The notes: generated by a model from the letters alone, not told the origin. Positions 11,891 to 24,600 are shown, numbered from the stretch's first letter. The stretch: DNA of 60,000 nucleotides from Hydractinia symbiolongicarpus (GCF_029227915.1 NC_079882.1:3350001-3410000); one strand, 5' to 3'. Numbers and translations are program-made.

Positions 11891-12044
11891 TGTGATGTCT
11901 ATCTCCTCCGATCGCAAAATAAGCCGAGATGGAGTGTTAGTTTTCCCGAATTATCGTAAGGGTGTATTTCTTGTACCATGGCATGCTTACAGTTGGAAGA
12001 AGGCACTTGAAGAGAAAGGTGTTAAAAAAAAGTTTATATATAAG
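11891..12044 (+). CDS. Possible coding exon, product unknown
   Basis: After a TTAATAATAG acceptor the frame reads SISSDRKISRDGVLVFPNYR then KGVFLVPWHAYSWKKALEEK and ends at AAG/GTATTT. The composition is protein-like, but I do not recognise it and no adjoining exon is evident. Confidence 0.3.
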
Positions 12045-14018
12045 GTATTTATCTAGTATATACATCCTATAAAAAAATATCAAAAACAGTTCTTTTAAGA
12101 ACTTCGCTATATATAGACCTTTTTTAATGTTTACATTTTCGGCCTTAAGCCGTAAGACTCTAACAACTGCATGGCAGGCAGAACGATGTGGGGGCTGAAA
12201 AAACTCTTTTTTAGCATATTTCTTTCCACGGAAACATTATTAAGGCTGTAAACTATTATCAAGTGTATATGGATAACTACACTTGATTAACATGGTTACC
12301 ATGCTGGTCTGAGAAAGAAGGCCAAGAGTTACAAAAAAAGTTTTCTTAAAGCAAGTATTTTTTGCCACAAGTAGCGGTTTGTAGCCTCAATATTTTACGA
12401 AAGCCAACTCCAGAGAGGAGGAATGGAATGTCTAAGATAAGAGGGTGAGATAATTTCATGGCTCAAAATACGAATTCTGAGCATTGATTTTGTAAAATAT
12501 TTTAAAAAAATACAGTTATAACTGCCCTAGACAGGGAATTTGTGGCCTCCAACATTTCCCACCCTAAAAGAGAAATCTATGGTCGCAATTATTTTTTTCC
12601 TCTAATTTTTTCCTACCTAAGCAAGGTGAAAAATAGTTTAAGTTTTTCACTCATTTTCTATATTAAAAAAAGTAAGTAAACAATGTGAATTTAGTAAGGT
12701 TTTGACCGTAGGCATTATGAATATTTTACATTTTCTGAAGAAATGATTAGTCTCACGGCATGAAAACTCATTATGTTGTTCGCATTAACCCTACTTAAAA
12801 CATATATATGTGAAGGAATTGTAACATTTTTTTCCAAAATATTTCACAAAAAAATTTTTTTCACTTTTCTTTATGGTCAGAACCTTCCTAACAAAAGAAA
12901 GATTTATTTAAACAACTGAAACTGTAAACTCGTGTATTCAAGTGCCCATATCTAAAAAGGTGATTCCAATTAAAGTGCCGATGCCTAGAGGACCGAGTTT
13001 GGGGCAAAATTCTTGACCCGACTCACAAGCAGGAATAGGATAGGATGAAATAAAAAGTCACGTTGCGTTGAAAACCCGTGTTTGTTATGATATTTTAGGC
13101 AATGACAATAAATATACAAAGTAAAGTCGACATACATAACGTATTGAAGTACTGTTAGGAGTATATAGTAATCAAGTTATTTGTGTATTTTTTAAAATTT
13201 TTAAGACTAATATTTATATTTATATATATTTTCTTGAAAATAATAAAATTAGATTAATGCGGTTTCATTTGTCGGGTCCATTTGGTTGGAAAAGTATGAC
13301 TGAACGTCTGTCGGTTTTTTATGTCGATAAAGTATGAAGGTTGTTAGTTATGTTGTACGTCGTGTGTCGGGACCACTTAGCCCGGTGCTAAATGAAGTCG
13401 TTGCCATTCATAGCGAGAAAAAAGATGTCTGCTGGATGCATTTTGTTTCTTCCTGTTTTGTCTCCAGAATTTTAGAAATTGCTAGAATATGGCAACTGTG
13501 TTTCCTACTGACAAAATGCCAGGTCTCTGGTGTGCGATGACCCATATGATGGCTTGCTTCTCTTTTAATAAAAACAGTTCTCTTCCGTTCGAAACACTTC
13601 TCCACACCAACAAAACAAAGAGTGAATCACTTCTCTTCCATAAACTCAAAAACCTCCCAGACCTAATTCTGGTCTGAATAGTGATTAAGCTGGAATTTAA
13701 TAATACTACTATCAGGAGGCATTGATATAAATTAAATAGTCTCCCAAGGTATGAATTGCTCACTCCAGATTGCAGAGGCAAGCTGTTCCGTACGAAATTT
13801 ACCCGTTGTATATACGAGGTTGATCATTTTTCGCGCTTGTACGAAGATGGGTAATTTTGTAGGAAGATTGGCATTACAATTGCTGTACAAAAATTATGCA
13901 ACGAATAATTTGGTTTAGAAATGAATATCTAAGCATTGTTAAATACATTCAGTAAACATTATAATATCTCAAATATTCTCTGAACGTTAATTTTTGACCA
14001 TTATTATCTAATGATTGT
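12045..14018. other. Spacer without recognised gene
   Basis: Unrecognised sequence. At 13330-13690 a less AT-rich stretch is open in several frames on both strands; it resembles a decayed mobile element more than a host exon, but no motif allows a name. Confidence 0.4.
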
Positions 14019-14290
14019 ACCAACTTCGTACAACCTAAATAACTGTGTACGAGGTTGGGCAATGTCGTTGCTCCCACTTAAAACTTCATTCTTTTTATCT
14101 ATACCAACTTCGTACGACTTCAAATGCTATATATGAGGTTGGGCCTACTTAACTTATTCTAATTTATTTGAACTTTTCTGATTCGAACCAACTTCATACA
14201 ACTGAGATAACTTTGTACGAGGCTGGGCCTACTTCACTTATTCTACTTAAGTAGAATTTTCTTGAACAATACTAACTTGGTAGAACTTGG
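14019..14290. repeat. 84-bp tandem repeat of hairpin units
   Basis: The motif ACCAACTTCGTAC or a variant begins at 14019, 14103, 14187 and 14271, an exact 84-bp spacing. Each unit also holds the near-inverse GTACGAGGTTGGGC about 25 bp later, so each can fold into a hairpin. Related half-units are scattered from 13800. Confidence 0.9.
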
Positions 14291-14922
14291 AATTTTTTTT
14301 CTTCGCAGTTTTCGTTTCATAGCACGTGGAACGTTGTCTATTCTTCCACATAAAAAATCCATCATTGATTTATAAGTCTGTCCGTGTATTATTACTGAAT
14401 TTCGTTCTGATAAGTGGTTTGAATTTGCCTTGATGGTTTTTGTGCACTAATTGTACAGTTTTTTTTGTAGCTGTGATGGGTTAATGATCCTGTCTTCTCG
14501 TACTATAATACCTAAATCACTCACACTGGTTTCCTTGCATATTGTTGGGTTATAGCTCTTTCTGCCTCTTGTCAATGTATTCTGACAGAAATGGCAAGAG
14601 ATTGAAGTGTGATATTTTTTTTAACGTGAGTTGAACAATCTCAAGTATAAAGGAAATTCTTCTTGTTTGATGAAGCCAGCTTTTGCTTTAGATGACAGAG
14701 ATCATCAGATAGATTAACCTAATAGGTTCATGTATTAGCTGGAAATTGTAACCTTGTAGCTCTTCAGTTTATGCCTTATAATACATGCTGGCATTTTTTG
14801 GATGTAGTCAATGCCTATTCTAATTTTTGTTCGATCAGTTTTTGGTGTTATGACAATGTTGGAGGCCCAGTCAGTTGGTTTCTCAACTCTTTCAATGACA
14901 TTTTCTGTTTCAAGCTCTTGAT
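14291..14922. other. Spacer, nothing recognised
   Basis: No exon, RNA gene or repeat structure that I can support. Confidence 0.4.
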
Positions 14923-16365
14923 TCTATCCTTTCTACTTAGCAGCATGAGAATAGAATTGATATTTTAGGCAGTTGTCTACTTAACAGGCCTGATCAGGAG
15001 ACGCGTGTGATCGCATGCTCATACGCCCACACACGCGCAAAAAAATTTATGCGAGCGATTTATCGCTCACGTAAGAGACTTTTTAAGAGAATTTTCTAGA
15101 GATCCTACGATATATTTTTCTCACAGAATCTAATAAATAAGCACCACCAAAAACACAAAGATTATGAAGAATGATCGTGTTATTATGACGAACATGAGCT
15201 AAAGAGAACATTAAGGTTGGCCCCTTTCCTTTATGTTGACACTCTTATGCTCGACTGGTGCATTATACTGAGACTCCAACGAAAGACGAAAGACCATTTG
15301 GAACCATGCCACAAGTCATTCCGACCTTCATCATCACAGAGAATACTGCAAGAAGAGTACGCACCCATGCAAGTTAAATATAACCAGAACATGGGAGAGG
15401 TCAGCTGCCCTGTACCTTAATACAGCTTTCAGACGAATGTTCTCGTGATGTAATACCAAAGAAAAAACAAGCTAAATAAAGTTTTAAAAATATAGCAAAT
15501 CTGCCAACACATCATTGCGTTCTATTCGATTCGTAATAATAATAAAAAAAATTGTATATTGTATTAAAAAGAAGTCTATAAGTTCTTTCTCCCACCCGAC
15601 ACAGCAGGCAATAAGTCAGCCCTGCCCTTGGTTTTGTGGGGAGAGATGTTCTGCAAAGACTCTAACAATTGACTCTGCAAAGACTCTAACAATTTTCGAA
15701 GCATGTCACCGGCCACTTCTGCGATATACAACCTAATGATCTAATGATGCCCTAACCTACCGTAAACGATAGATTAAGCCCGGGGGGGGGGGCTTATTTC
15801 AAGTTCACCATCCAGAAGGTACGTATGTCAATAAGACTTGCACTCCATTTTCATTTTTTATCGTCTTAGGAGATCAGTGCATCGAATTTATGAGCCCTAA
15901 TAAAACTTGAATGACGAAAGATATTGGCAGCTGAACAATTTCACTACAAAAAAATATTGCCAACATAATGGCAACGGAAATCAGTTGTGAAGAAATTCTA
16001 ATTTTAAGTGCTCGATCGAGCATTTTTGTAGATATTTTTGATCAGCGACGACTGGATTATTTTTAGTTTTTTTTTTACAGATCAAGCTTTGCATGTCGTA
16101 ACTTTTTGTTTCATTGACCACTCACACAAACTAATTTGCAAAAGTCTTTGCCATCACACATGGATCCTCACGCAGATTAATTTAAGTGAGCGATTTAGCG
16201 CTCGTGGGGGTACAATTACCCGACCGGGCCTGCTTAAGCAATTGCTGTGCTTGCACAACTTTTGTAGCTTAAACGGGAGCTTTTACCCCTTTTGCAGGAC
16301 GCTCATTAATAGCAAAACCAATATAAACTAAAGAGGCTATCCTGTGTGAATAATTTCAATGATGA
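14923..16365 (+). mobile_element. tRNA-derived SINE (5'-truncated), split by a DNA element
   Basis: The segments 14923-14984 and 16233-16365 together match the body and 3' end of the SINE at 23.67 kb (CAGCATGAGAATAG..., GCTATCCTG...AATAATTTCAAT). The tRNA-like head is missing. The 1.25-kb insertion between the halves is annotated separately. Confidence 0.85.
14985..16232. mobile_element. Non-autonomous DNA transposon in a SINE, CTTAA/TTAA target duplication
   Basis: The element begins CAGGCCTGATCAGG and ends with the inverse of CAGGCCCGGTCGGG (14-bp terminal inverted repeats, three mismatches). It is flanked on both sides by CTTAA, with the host SINE continuing outside. Subterminal hairpins GAGCGATTTATCGCTC (15053-15068) and GAGCGATTTAGCGCTC (16188-16203) lie inside each end, and a perfect palindrome TGCTCGATCGAGCA lies at 16009-16022. 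A TTAA-containing duplication suggests a Kolobok or piggyBac relative. No transposase reading frame is seen. Confidence 0.8.
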
Positions 16366-16669
16366 AAATAGCAGAGAATAGGAAGGTCAATATGGCAATA
16401 TTTATGCTTTCATATGCTATTGAATACTACATCAAAGTGTTGCACTGTTCTTGATTGTGTTCTATCTAGAAACAAAAAAGTAAACGAATTACGAAACTAA
16501 TTCTGAGACGAATTGTTTTTCCAAAGCAATTAAAAGCAAGTAAAACCGCGATGAATTTATTATTCACTATTTGTAGACATTTCTTTCTCGCTTCCACAGA
16601 TTTACACAACATTAGTTTCTTTGAAATGACTAGCAAAATTGTGTATTCATAGTTTCAATCTAAACGTCC

Positions 16670-16950
16670 TATGGTGATCTTTTCTCTTTCAATGATCCCG
16701 TTTTGACTGTTTTTAAACAATCTACATTGATCTCTTACCGATCCCATTTTTACTGTTTTTAAATGATCTACGGCAATGTATTTACTTTCTACGATCACGT
16801 TTTAATTGTTTTCAAATGATCTACTACAATCTTTTCGCGTTTTATGGTCTGGTTTTCATAATTTTTAAATGATCTATGACAATCTTTTCGCTTTTGATGA
16901 TCCCGTTTTTACTGTTTTTAAATGATCTACTATAATATGCCGTCTATAAC
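16670..16950. repeat. 53-bp satellite, array B
   Basis: About five units with a 53-bp spacing; core motifs TTTTTAAATGATCTAC, ACAATCTTTTCGC and GATCCCGTTTT recur. Closely related to the array at 20.4 kb. Confidence 0.9.
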
Positions 16951-17203
16951 TCTGTTTGTTAGTTTTGTGATGGAAAATGCAGATATTTACATAATTTGAT
17001 AATTAATGACAAGTGTTAAATGTGTTATACTAGAAGCGATTTTAAAACAATTTGAACCGAAATGAAGTTATTTTAATTTTTTGAAATGTTAAGAAACGAA
17101 AGCAAATCGATGTTCAATTCAACGAAGCGATTTAAAATATTTTTTCTCAGCCTCGATTTTCTTAAATTAACCCAGAAATGAGCCTGTTTTCTTCATTTAT
17201 AAC

Positions 17204-18069
17204 AGATCATCATCATTATCATCATTCTCGGCTTAACGTCCGTTTTCCATGCTATCATGGGTTGGACGGGGTATATTAATGACCCTCTTCCAATCTGATC
17301 TAGACTGTGTTAGATTTAAACTCAACTTCCTCTCTATCAAGTCTGTCCTTATAACCTCCTGTTAAGTCTTTCTCGGTCTGCCTCTGGGCTTTGCCCCAGG
17401 AACTATCAAGTCTCTACACTTTCTTACCCAATTATCCTCCTCCATTCTTTCCAAGTGCCCCAGCCAATTCAATCTTCTTATCTGGATAACATCTTTAATT
17501 CTACAGAGACTTAGCCTGCTTCTTAGCTCATCTGAACTCTTTCTGTCTCTCAGACTGGCATTACACATCCACCTAACCATTCTCATATCATTCCTTTCTA
17601 AACCGTCAAGATCTTCCTGCTTCACTGCCTATGTCTCACTACCGTACAACATAACACTTCTTACACAGGCCTCATACAACCTACCTTTTACCTCAATTGA
17701 CAGGACTCTGCTAGTCAATAAAGGAAGTAACTCTCTAAACTTTTTCCAAGCAGAACCTATCCTGCAAGTAACACTTCTTCCAACACCCCCTTCACTGCCC
17801 AACATATCACCTAAGTAACAGAAGTTCTTAACTATCTCTAACGAGCCACTGTTGTACATCATTAAAGCTGGAAATACTTCATTCTCTATAATCTCACCTT
17901 TGCAACGCTTGCATACAAACTGTATGTTATCTACCTTGTGATGTGATAGCTGGGTAACGGTCTGACGATGCTCACATCTGACATCTGTCCTACCGTGCGC
18001 GACACCTTCACTCCTTAGAGTTCCAGCCCCGTTTACGCAGTTTGTCTGATTAACTATTCTTACGGCCAT
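17204..18069 (-). pseudogene. 5'-truncated non-LTR retrotransposon (LINE) with broken reverse transcriptase end
   Basis: The minus strand encodes the C-terminal end of a LINE reverse transcriptase: FCYLGDMLGSEGG, SAWKKFRELLPLLTSRVLS, VKGRLYEACVRSVMLYGSET, then KQEDLDGLERNDMRMVRWMC, RDRKSSDELRSRL and GAKPRGRPRKT. The frame is broken by TAG at 17629-17631 after SET and by another stop after RPRKT, both where relatives carry Trp. The 3' end has the conserved non-coding tail and ATG-type triplets at about 17204-17230. The upstream RT and endonuclease are absent, so this is a dead insertion. Confidence 0.92.
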
Positions 18070-18300
18070 TAATAAAGAGTTTTGGCATTGTTTTACAGCT
18101 GGATGCCCTTCCTAGCGCCAACCGTTCACAGACCGGACTGGGTGTTTTTTAAAGTGACACCATCACTATGTGGCATTTCATGGGACTTCCACAATCGCCC
18201 CTTTAAACTAAGGTATGGTGGAGGACGTTCAACTCCTCTCTTGTCTCTTAAGGAGACCCTTCACCACCTCATTCACCTTGTAGAAAACAAGGTTATATAA
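18070..18300 (+). repeat. Probable repeat fragment next to the LINE
   Basis: Contains CAGCTGGATGCCCTTCCTAG, a sequence type I associate with dispersed repeats of invertebrate genomes. It abuts the truncated LINE end. Class not determined. Confidence 0.4.
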
Positions 18301-18698
18301 ACCTTAAGCTACAGGACTCTTTTGAAAGCAGTTCTCAACTAAAATGACATCCTGTATAAATATTTTACAAATAAAATTCTGACTTGAAGTTCAGATGAGC
18401 CTCAAGATTTTCTTAAATTGTTTGTTTTTTGAGCTTGTTTCTTGTGTATTTATTTATGTGTATTTATTCCGATAACATTTTTATACTATAAACAAAAAAT
18501 TTTTTTCTGGAAGGATCATATTCTTGTTATTAACTTTTTCAATTTCTAGGACTGAAAAACCCATTTCCAACTCACAAAATACTGTCCGAATTATACTTAT
18601 TTTATTTTTAGCAAGCCTAAAGCCAGTTAACACCAAAACTTATGTTTTTCACATTTTACTGAAGATAGTTTCCATATTTGTTACTATTATATTTTTAG
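18301..18698. other. Upstream region or first intron of PHKA
   Basis: No coding sequence seen. The ATTTTTAG acceptor at 18691-18698, just before the start codon, implies an upstream non-coding first exon that I cannot place, so the promoter is also unplaced. Confidence 0.5.
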
Positions 18699-21600
18699 GC
18701 AAGTGAAGCATGAAAGAATATGTAAATCCTAAGACGTCTAATCTTGAAAGTGAAGAAGATGATGAAGACATAAAAACTCTGCATGATTATTATTTACTGG
18801 TTAAGCGTACAATACTGGATTTTCAGGTAAGTAAAGTTTTATAGCTAGGTGTTATAGGCCTTCACAACTAAAAACTTTATTTGATTGGAAAAATTTTTTT
18901 TTTTAATTAACTGTTTTTTGCTTGTTATTTTTTTTAAAGGTAATTACTTGAAATTTTTCCACTAACAAACAAGGCTTTTTTAGCTAAGGAAGTGCATAGT
19001 ATAACTAGTATAGCTTGTCTCATGGAAAAATTTATGGCAGTTCACGCGGCATACATATTTTAGGTAAAATATAAATGTATATGACAATATCTATTTTATG
19101 CATTCTATGTTATCAATGGTTTCAGAACACAAACAGACTATGTTATTATAGAGATGGAGTACTAGTGATTCATATAAATAATTCTAACTCACATAATATA
19201 TGTTTAGATATGTACACAAAACTTTCTTTATATGTATATATCTGTTATTACTTAGAATCCTGTTACTGGTCTTCTACCAGCCAGTTTGTATAGAGCACAA
19301 TTTGTTCCTGAAAAGGATTGCAGTGACTCATGGATTCGGGACAATGTATATAGTATACTAGCTGTGTGGGGATTATCGTTAGCTTACTGTAAAACTGTGG
19401 ATTATGGTGAAGATAAGTCAAGACAATATGAACTAGAACAGGTGTGTTTTGATGCCAGGTATTCCCTAAAAATTTAGGTTCATCACTGAAGTAAAACAAG
19501 CCGTGAATATGTAGCATACACAAAGAGAATTTGGTATATGTTATGAGGAAAAAAACTTCCTGGAAATTAATTTTGTGGATGGAAAACTTTTCATAATTTG
19601 GTGGGATTTTAATTTATAGATCTAAAGTAAACTATTGTTTACTTTAGATTTATTGTTTGTTAGCCTGAAGAAAATAAAAATGATTTTGACGGGCGTACAT
19701 ATTTGGTGCAGTGCTATTTTGTTCATCCTTATAGTTGGCACTGGCTTAGGAGAATTTTTTAACCTCAGACATGACATACTTATATAATGAATCTAAAAAC
19801 TTTACTGGACTTCTTGAATTTTCTTGCTTGTCCTATTTGCAGAAAGTTTGACAGTCACAGTACTCACAATGTACAAAGTTTTTAAAAGAAATAAATAAAA
19901 AAATTGGAAAAAATGGATCCACCAGCAAGGTTAGCGATGTTCTCTGAAAGCCAAAATTGATTTCAGTCCCATGTATATGCGATTTTTAGCATCAAAGCTT
20001 GCAGACCATATTTAAATTAGTATAACGCTTAGATAGAAAAATAAATCTTTGAAAAATTAGACATATGTGACATGGTTTACAGTTATCAACCGTTTGCTTT
20101 TTAACTTTATTTCATATTATAACGGGGTTAATAACACGTTATAACGCTGACTGTAAAAAGTATATCCAAGCGTTAAAGTTCAACTTGCTTACTTTAAACT
20201 GATTGGCTCATCATTTAGAAGCGTTATAACGCATTAATAACGGCGTTATAGATTTCACAAAATCTCGCACGTAGAAAACTTTCTAACATTGCTCAGACAG
20301 ACGTTCCAAATCTGTGACTTCTAACCGTTATAATGCATTAAAACGCTTCTTTATAGCGACCGTCATATTCTAACCGTTATAACCCGTTATTAGAATCGTC
20401 TCCACCATCATTTCACAGTATATGATCTATGGCAAGCTTTTTGCTTTCTACTATCCCTTTTTCATGATTTCTAAACGATCTGCAGCGATGTTTTTGCTTT
20501 CTACGATGCCGTTTTGACTGTATTTAAACGATCTGCAGAGATCTTTTTGTTTTTTTCGATCCTGTTTTCATGATTTTTAAGCCATTTACGGCGATATTTT
20601 TGATTTCTGCAATCCCGTTTTCATAATTTTTAAACGATCTACGGTGTTCTCTTTGATTTTTAGATTCTGATTTTGGGATTTTTAAACGATCTATGGCGAT
20701 CTTTTTGATTTCTATGATCCTGTTTTCATGATTTTTAAACGATCTAATGTGATCTTTTTGTATTCTATGATTCCGTTTTCAGGATTTTTAAACGATCTAC
20801 GACAAACTTTTTGCTTTCTATGATCCTGTTTTCATGATTTTTAAACGATTTACGATGATCTTTTAGCTTTCTACGATCCTGTTTTCATCTTACAATATGT
20901 CAAACGGGTTTTTGAGAAGATCGTTATCAACGAAATGAAACATTTGCAGCTACTATGATTTAGAACGCTTGTTCTAAAACATGGTAGCTAAATATAAATG
21001 GAACTATTACACGTTGTAAATAAACTTTTTTTATAACAACATAATATAATTGCACGCTGGCTAACACTGATGACAATGTCGTAAGTTGGAAATAAAATAA
21101 AAATTAATAATAAAATTTCTGATCTACAGTGTACTTTTTAAACTTGTTGAACGTGAAGTCAAGTTATTGTTTTGGGGTAGTGTTATTAACGCGTTATAAT
21201 ACTGGTTGTTTAAACGCCTCTTAAAGCTTTAAAAATGAAGATCAAAGTTTTAAATTAACGCTAAAGTGGAAGCGCTATTACAGCGTTATAACAGCGTTTT
21301 AACAGCGTTATAATAATGAAACGGTCGGAAATTGCAAACCATGTCATATATACTATTCTAATATCAAATGTGCTTTGTCGAAAACATCTTTGCTTTCTTA
21401 CACAAAAGCTAAGGAACACTTAGTTTTCACGTTTAACTTTCCATTCATGCCCAATTTGGCTTGGAAAGCTTGGATTTGCAATAAGAGAATTCCACACAAC
21501 TGCTGTGACGATTGAAACTTCTATGCAATGGCAAAGGACAGCATCATGCTCGGGAGGTTGTTGTTGAGGTTTGGGAAGGTTTAGTATTGGAGTCAAAATG

Positions 21601-24600
21601 TTCAGTTATTTGCTTCCACATAACATGTGCTTGCACATGATGTGTTATGTGCTTATAAAAAAAGGACCATACTATCATTTAGAGAATGGCGTTTTACAAA
21701 TTCAAAGACAAGTTCTAAAGCATCTATGTCCAATTGGTCACCATTGGATGGTACTTTTACAGGCTTATTAAAAAGAAGTAGTATAGAGTCTGAGATGATG
21801 GAGTAGTGGTCACTATCATTACACACATTGTCGTTGCCATCATTTTTGGCTTTTCTTCAATAGTGAAAAATGTTTTTGGATGAACAAATCCGAATCGAAA
21901 CATTTTTAATTGAATTCTAATTTGCTAATGTTGCCATTTATTAAATCTTTTAACACTTTTGTCTTTCCAAATTTTACTAACACTAAGGCATACAAAATTA
22001 AACACGCTATGATACAACAATCCTTATTTAATTTTGCCTTTTCACTATCTTTGCTGATTTTTCAGTAAATTTTCTCATCCTAGTTTTCTTGTTAAAATTA
22101 TCATTGTGTTAAATACATTTGTTCTTTTTTTGCTTTAAAAGGTGAAAGGACAAGTTTCATTTTTTGTTTAACCTCGTTTTATCTGTATCTTATGATATTC
22201 AAGTGTGCTGTGATATATTTTCTTGTTTTCTTCATGTTCCCTGTACCTTGTGCACTTATGCAACCTTGCTTTTCTGAAACTTTTCTTAAAAATATGCAAG
22301 TTATTGAAATAGGAGCAATTGCAACATGATAACATACAGAATGTATGTTAATTAAAACATATTTTATTTATATTTTTTTTATTTTTTATAAACAAAATAT
22401 CTTGTTGTGTAAGAAAATCCACAAAAAATTTGGTGACCAGTAAGTGAAATTGTGCTCCTGAGGTTATGTTATCTGTTACTGTTTTTAGAATTTCCCCTGA
22501 GTTTTACAAACCTTTTTATTATTTTAAAGCCAGCATCCTGACTATTAGCATACTGGTATGGTAGCAATTTTAAACAAACTAGTGCTGAAATTTGGAGGAA
22601 ATTTGGAATTCACAACTTTTTTTGGAAGATACGAAGTTTCTTTTACCTATACCCTTTTTCTGTTATGATACCTTCTTTTTTTTCAGAGTGTTGTCAAATT
22701 AATGAGAGGCTTGCTGACTTGTATGATGCAGCAGGTATGTTACCTAAAAAAATTTAATTTGTTAGACAGACTAATCTGTCACCCTCAATCTAGCTTATGG
22801 ATCTTTAAAGGTAGGGAATGTAAACTTCTTATGATGCTACCAAAAAGGCATAACCTTTTAACCTTACAAAATTTCTGGTCTCCTTAATAAAGGCAATTCA
22901 GCTACTATTGGAATTTTCTCACTAGGTCAGCAATTAAATAGTCAGTTGTGACCTTTGTGATATTACACTTCTTTTAAATGCTCAGAAATCTTTCCTTTAG
23001 TTCCATTTTATGGACATCTTTTCACCAATTTTAATTTTTATTATATTGAATTTTTTTATATAATGTTTTTATTTATATTCAACATCATACAATTCAAATT
23101 AGGAATGATATTAATTTTTTAAAAAATAGTGCTAAAAGATTCCTATTTATATTATTATTTCAAAGATATAAAGTATGCTGAGAAAGAATTTAGGATATTT
23201 TGGCATAATTTTGAAAATATACTACCTACTGCAGTGTTTTTGCCACTAAATTAGTATAAACCCTAAATTATTGACCTGCAGTCTATTTCCACATGACTAA
23301 ATTTCCTAAGCAAAGCCAATCTATGTGTTTCCAAAGCAGCGGGTTGGTGATGTCATTAAACAGCGTCTAACCTCTAATATCTCCTATCAGAGGGGTACTT
23401 AATTGTTTTTCAGACATTGTCTTGACTGCATGCCATACGCTATCAAGAACTGCATCTATTGTGTTTAAAGTTCCTAGAGCAGAACAATCACAACCAAGTA
23501 TTTATAAATCATATAATTTTATGAACCGTTTGTAAAACGTTTTTGGTGAATTGCCAAGTCATCACTGTCTTTTCTTATAAAATGTCCAAAAGAACCCAGC
23601 TTTAACACCTTCACATTTCATTAGAAACGAACATCATTAAAAAATAACGACAAAAAAAACCAAAGTTTAACCGATTGCCTTGTGGCAGAGGGTTCGCTTC
23701 CAGTGCAGAAGGTCTTGGGTTTAAACCCCTGCTTAGTCATGCCAGAGAGTATAAAAGTGTGAATCTATCCTTTCTGCTGAACCCACAGCATGAGAATAGG
23801 ATTGATATATTAGGTAGTTGTCTAGTTGAGTGATTGCTGTGCTTGCACGAATTTCGTAGCTTAAATTGGAACTTTAAATGCACTAGGACCCCCTTGGCAG
23901 GACCATTGTTGATAGCAGTACTAATAGGAACTGAATAGGCTATCCTGGGTAAATAATTTCAATAACAATAATAATAATTGATAGTAGTATGAAACTTTTG
24001 CTGTTGTTCTTGGCTACATTTTGTACAGGAAAAAGTGTGGGCAGAAAACTAATATTTTTTCAAATCTAACAAAAAAATAAATATATTTTTTGCAGTTAAT
24101 ACATTCTTACATATCAAAAAAAACAAACATGAAATAATATTTTTTCCCATTTTCTCTTTTTTTATGTCCAAATTTCGTTCCCCAAAAGTATAATGGGCAC
24201 CATATGAAACAAAAGACAACCTAGCTTTGTGGATATGTGACATTGCAGAGCTTTAGTTTTGTGATAGCTTAAGTCACACAAAGTTTAAGCACTTTTCTTC
24301 CTTTTAATTTTCATACATCTATAAATTTCTGTATAACTGATTTTTTAAAAAAAATTAAAAAACAATAAAATCATTATGTATAAAATGTGTGCGCACTTGT
24401 TCTTATGTATAAAATGTGTGCGCACTTGTTCTTATGTATAAAATGTGTGCACACTTGTTCAAAAATGATAATTTTTGTTTTGTTTGGGTTTTCTTTACTT
24501 ATTCATAGTTGGTTTTTACATCTGTGTCGGTTTCACCACCGTCAAAGTACATCATGGATATTGTCATGGTGGTGATTGTGTCATCCCTTTGGACCTTATT

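Noticed and set aside
15217-15420. 67-residue open frame in the 1.25-kb DNA element
   Set aside because: Too short, with no transposase motif; the element is treated as non-autonomous.
24375-24461. Possible CRISPR-like array (29-bp direct repeats)
   Set aside because: The copies are directly adjacent with no spacers, in a eukaryotic intron; this is a simple tandem repeat.
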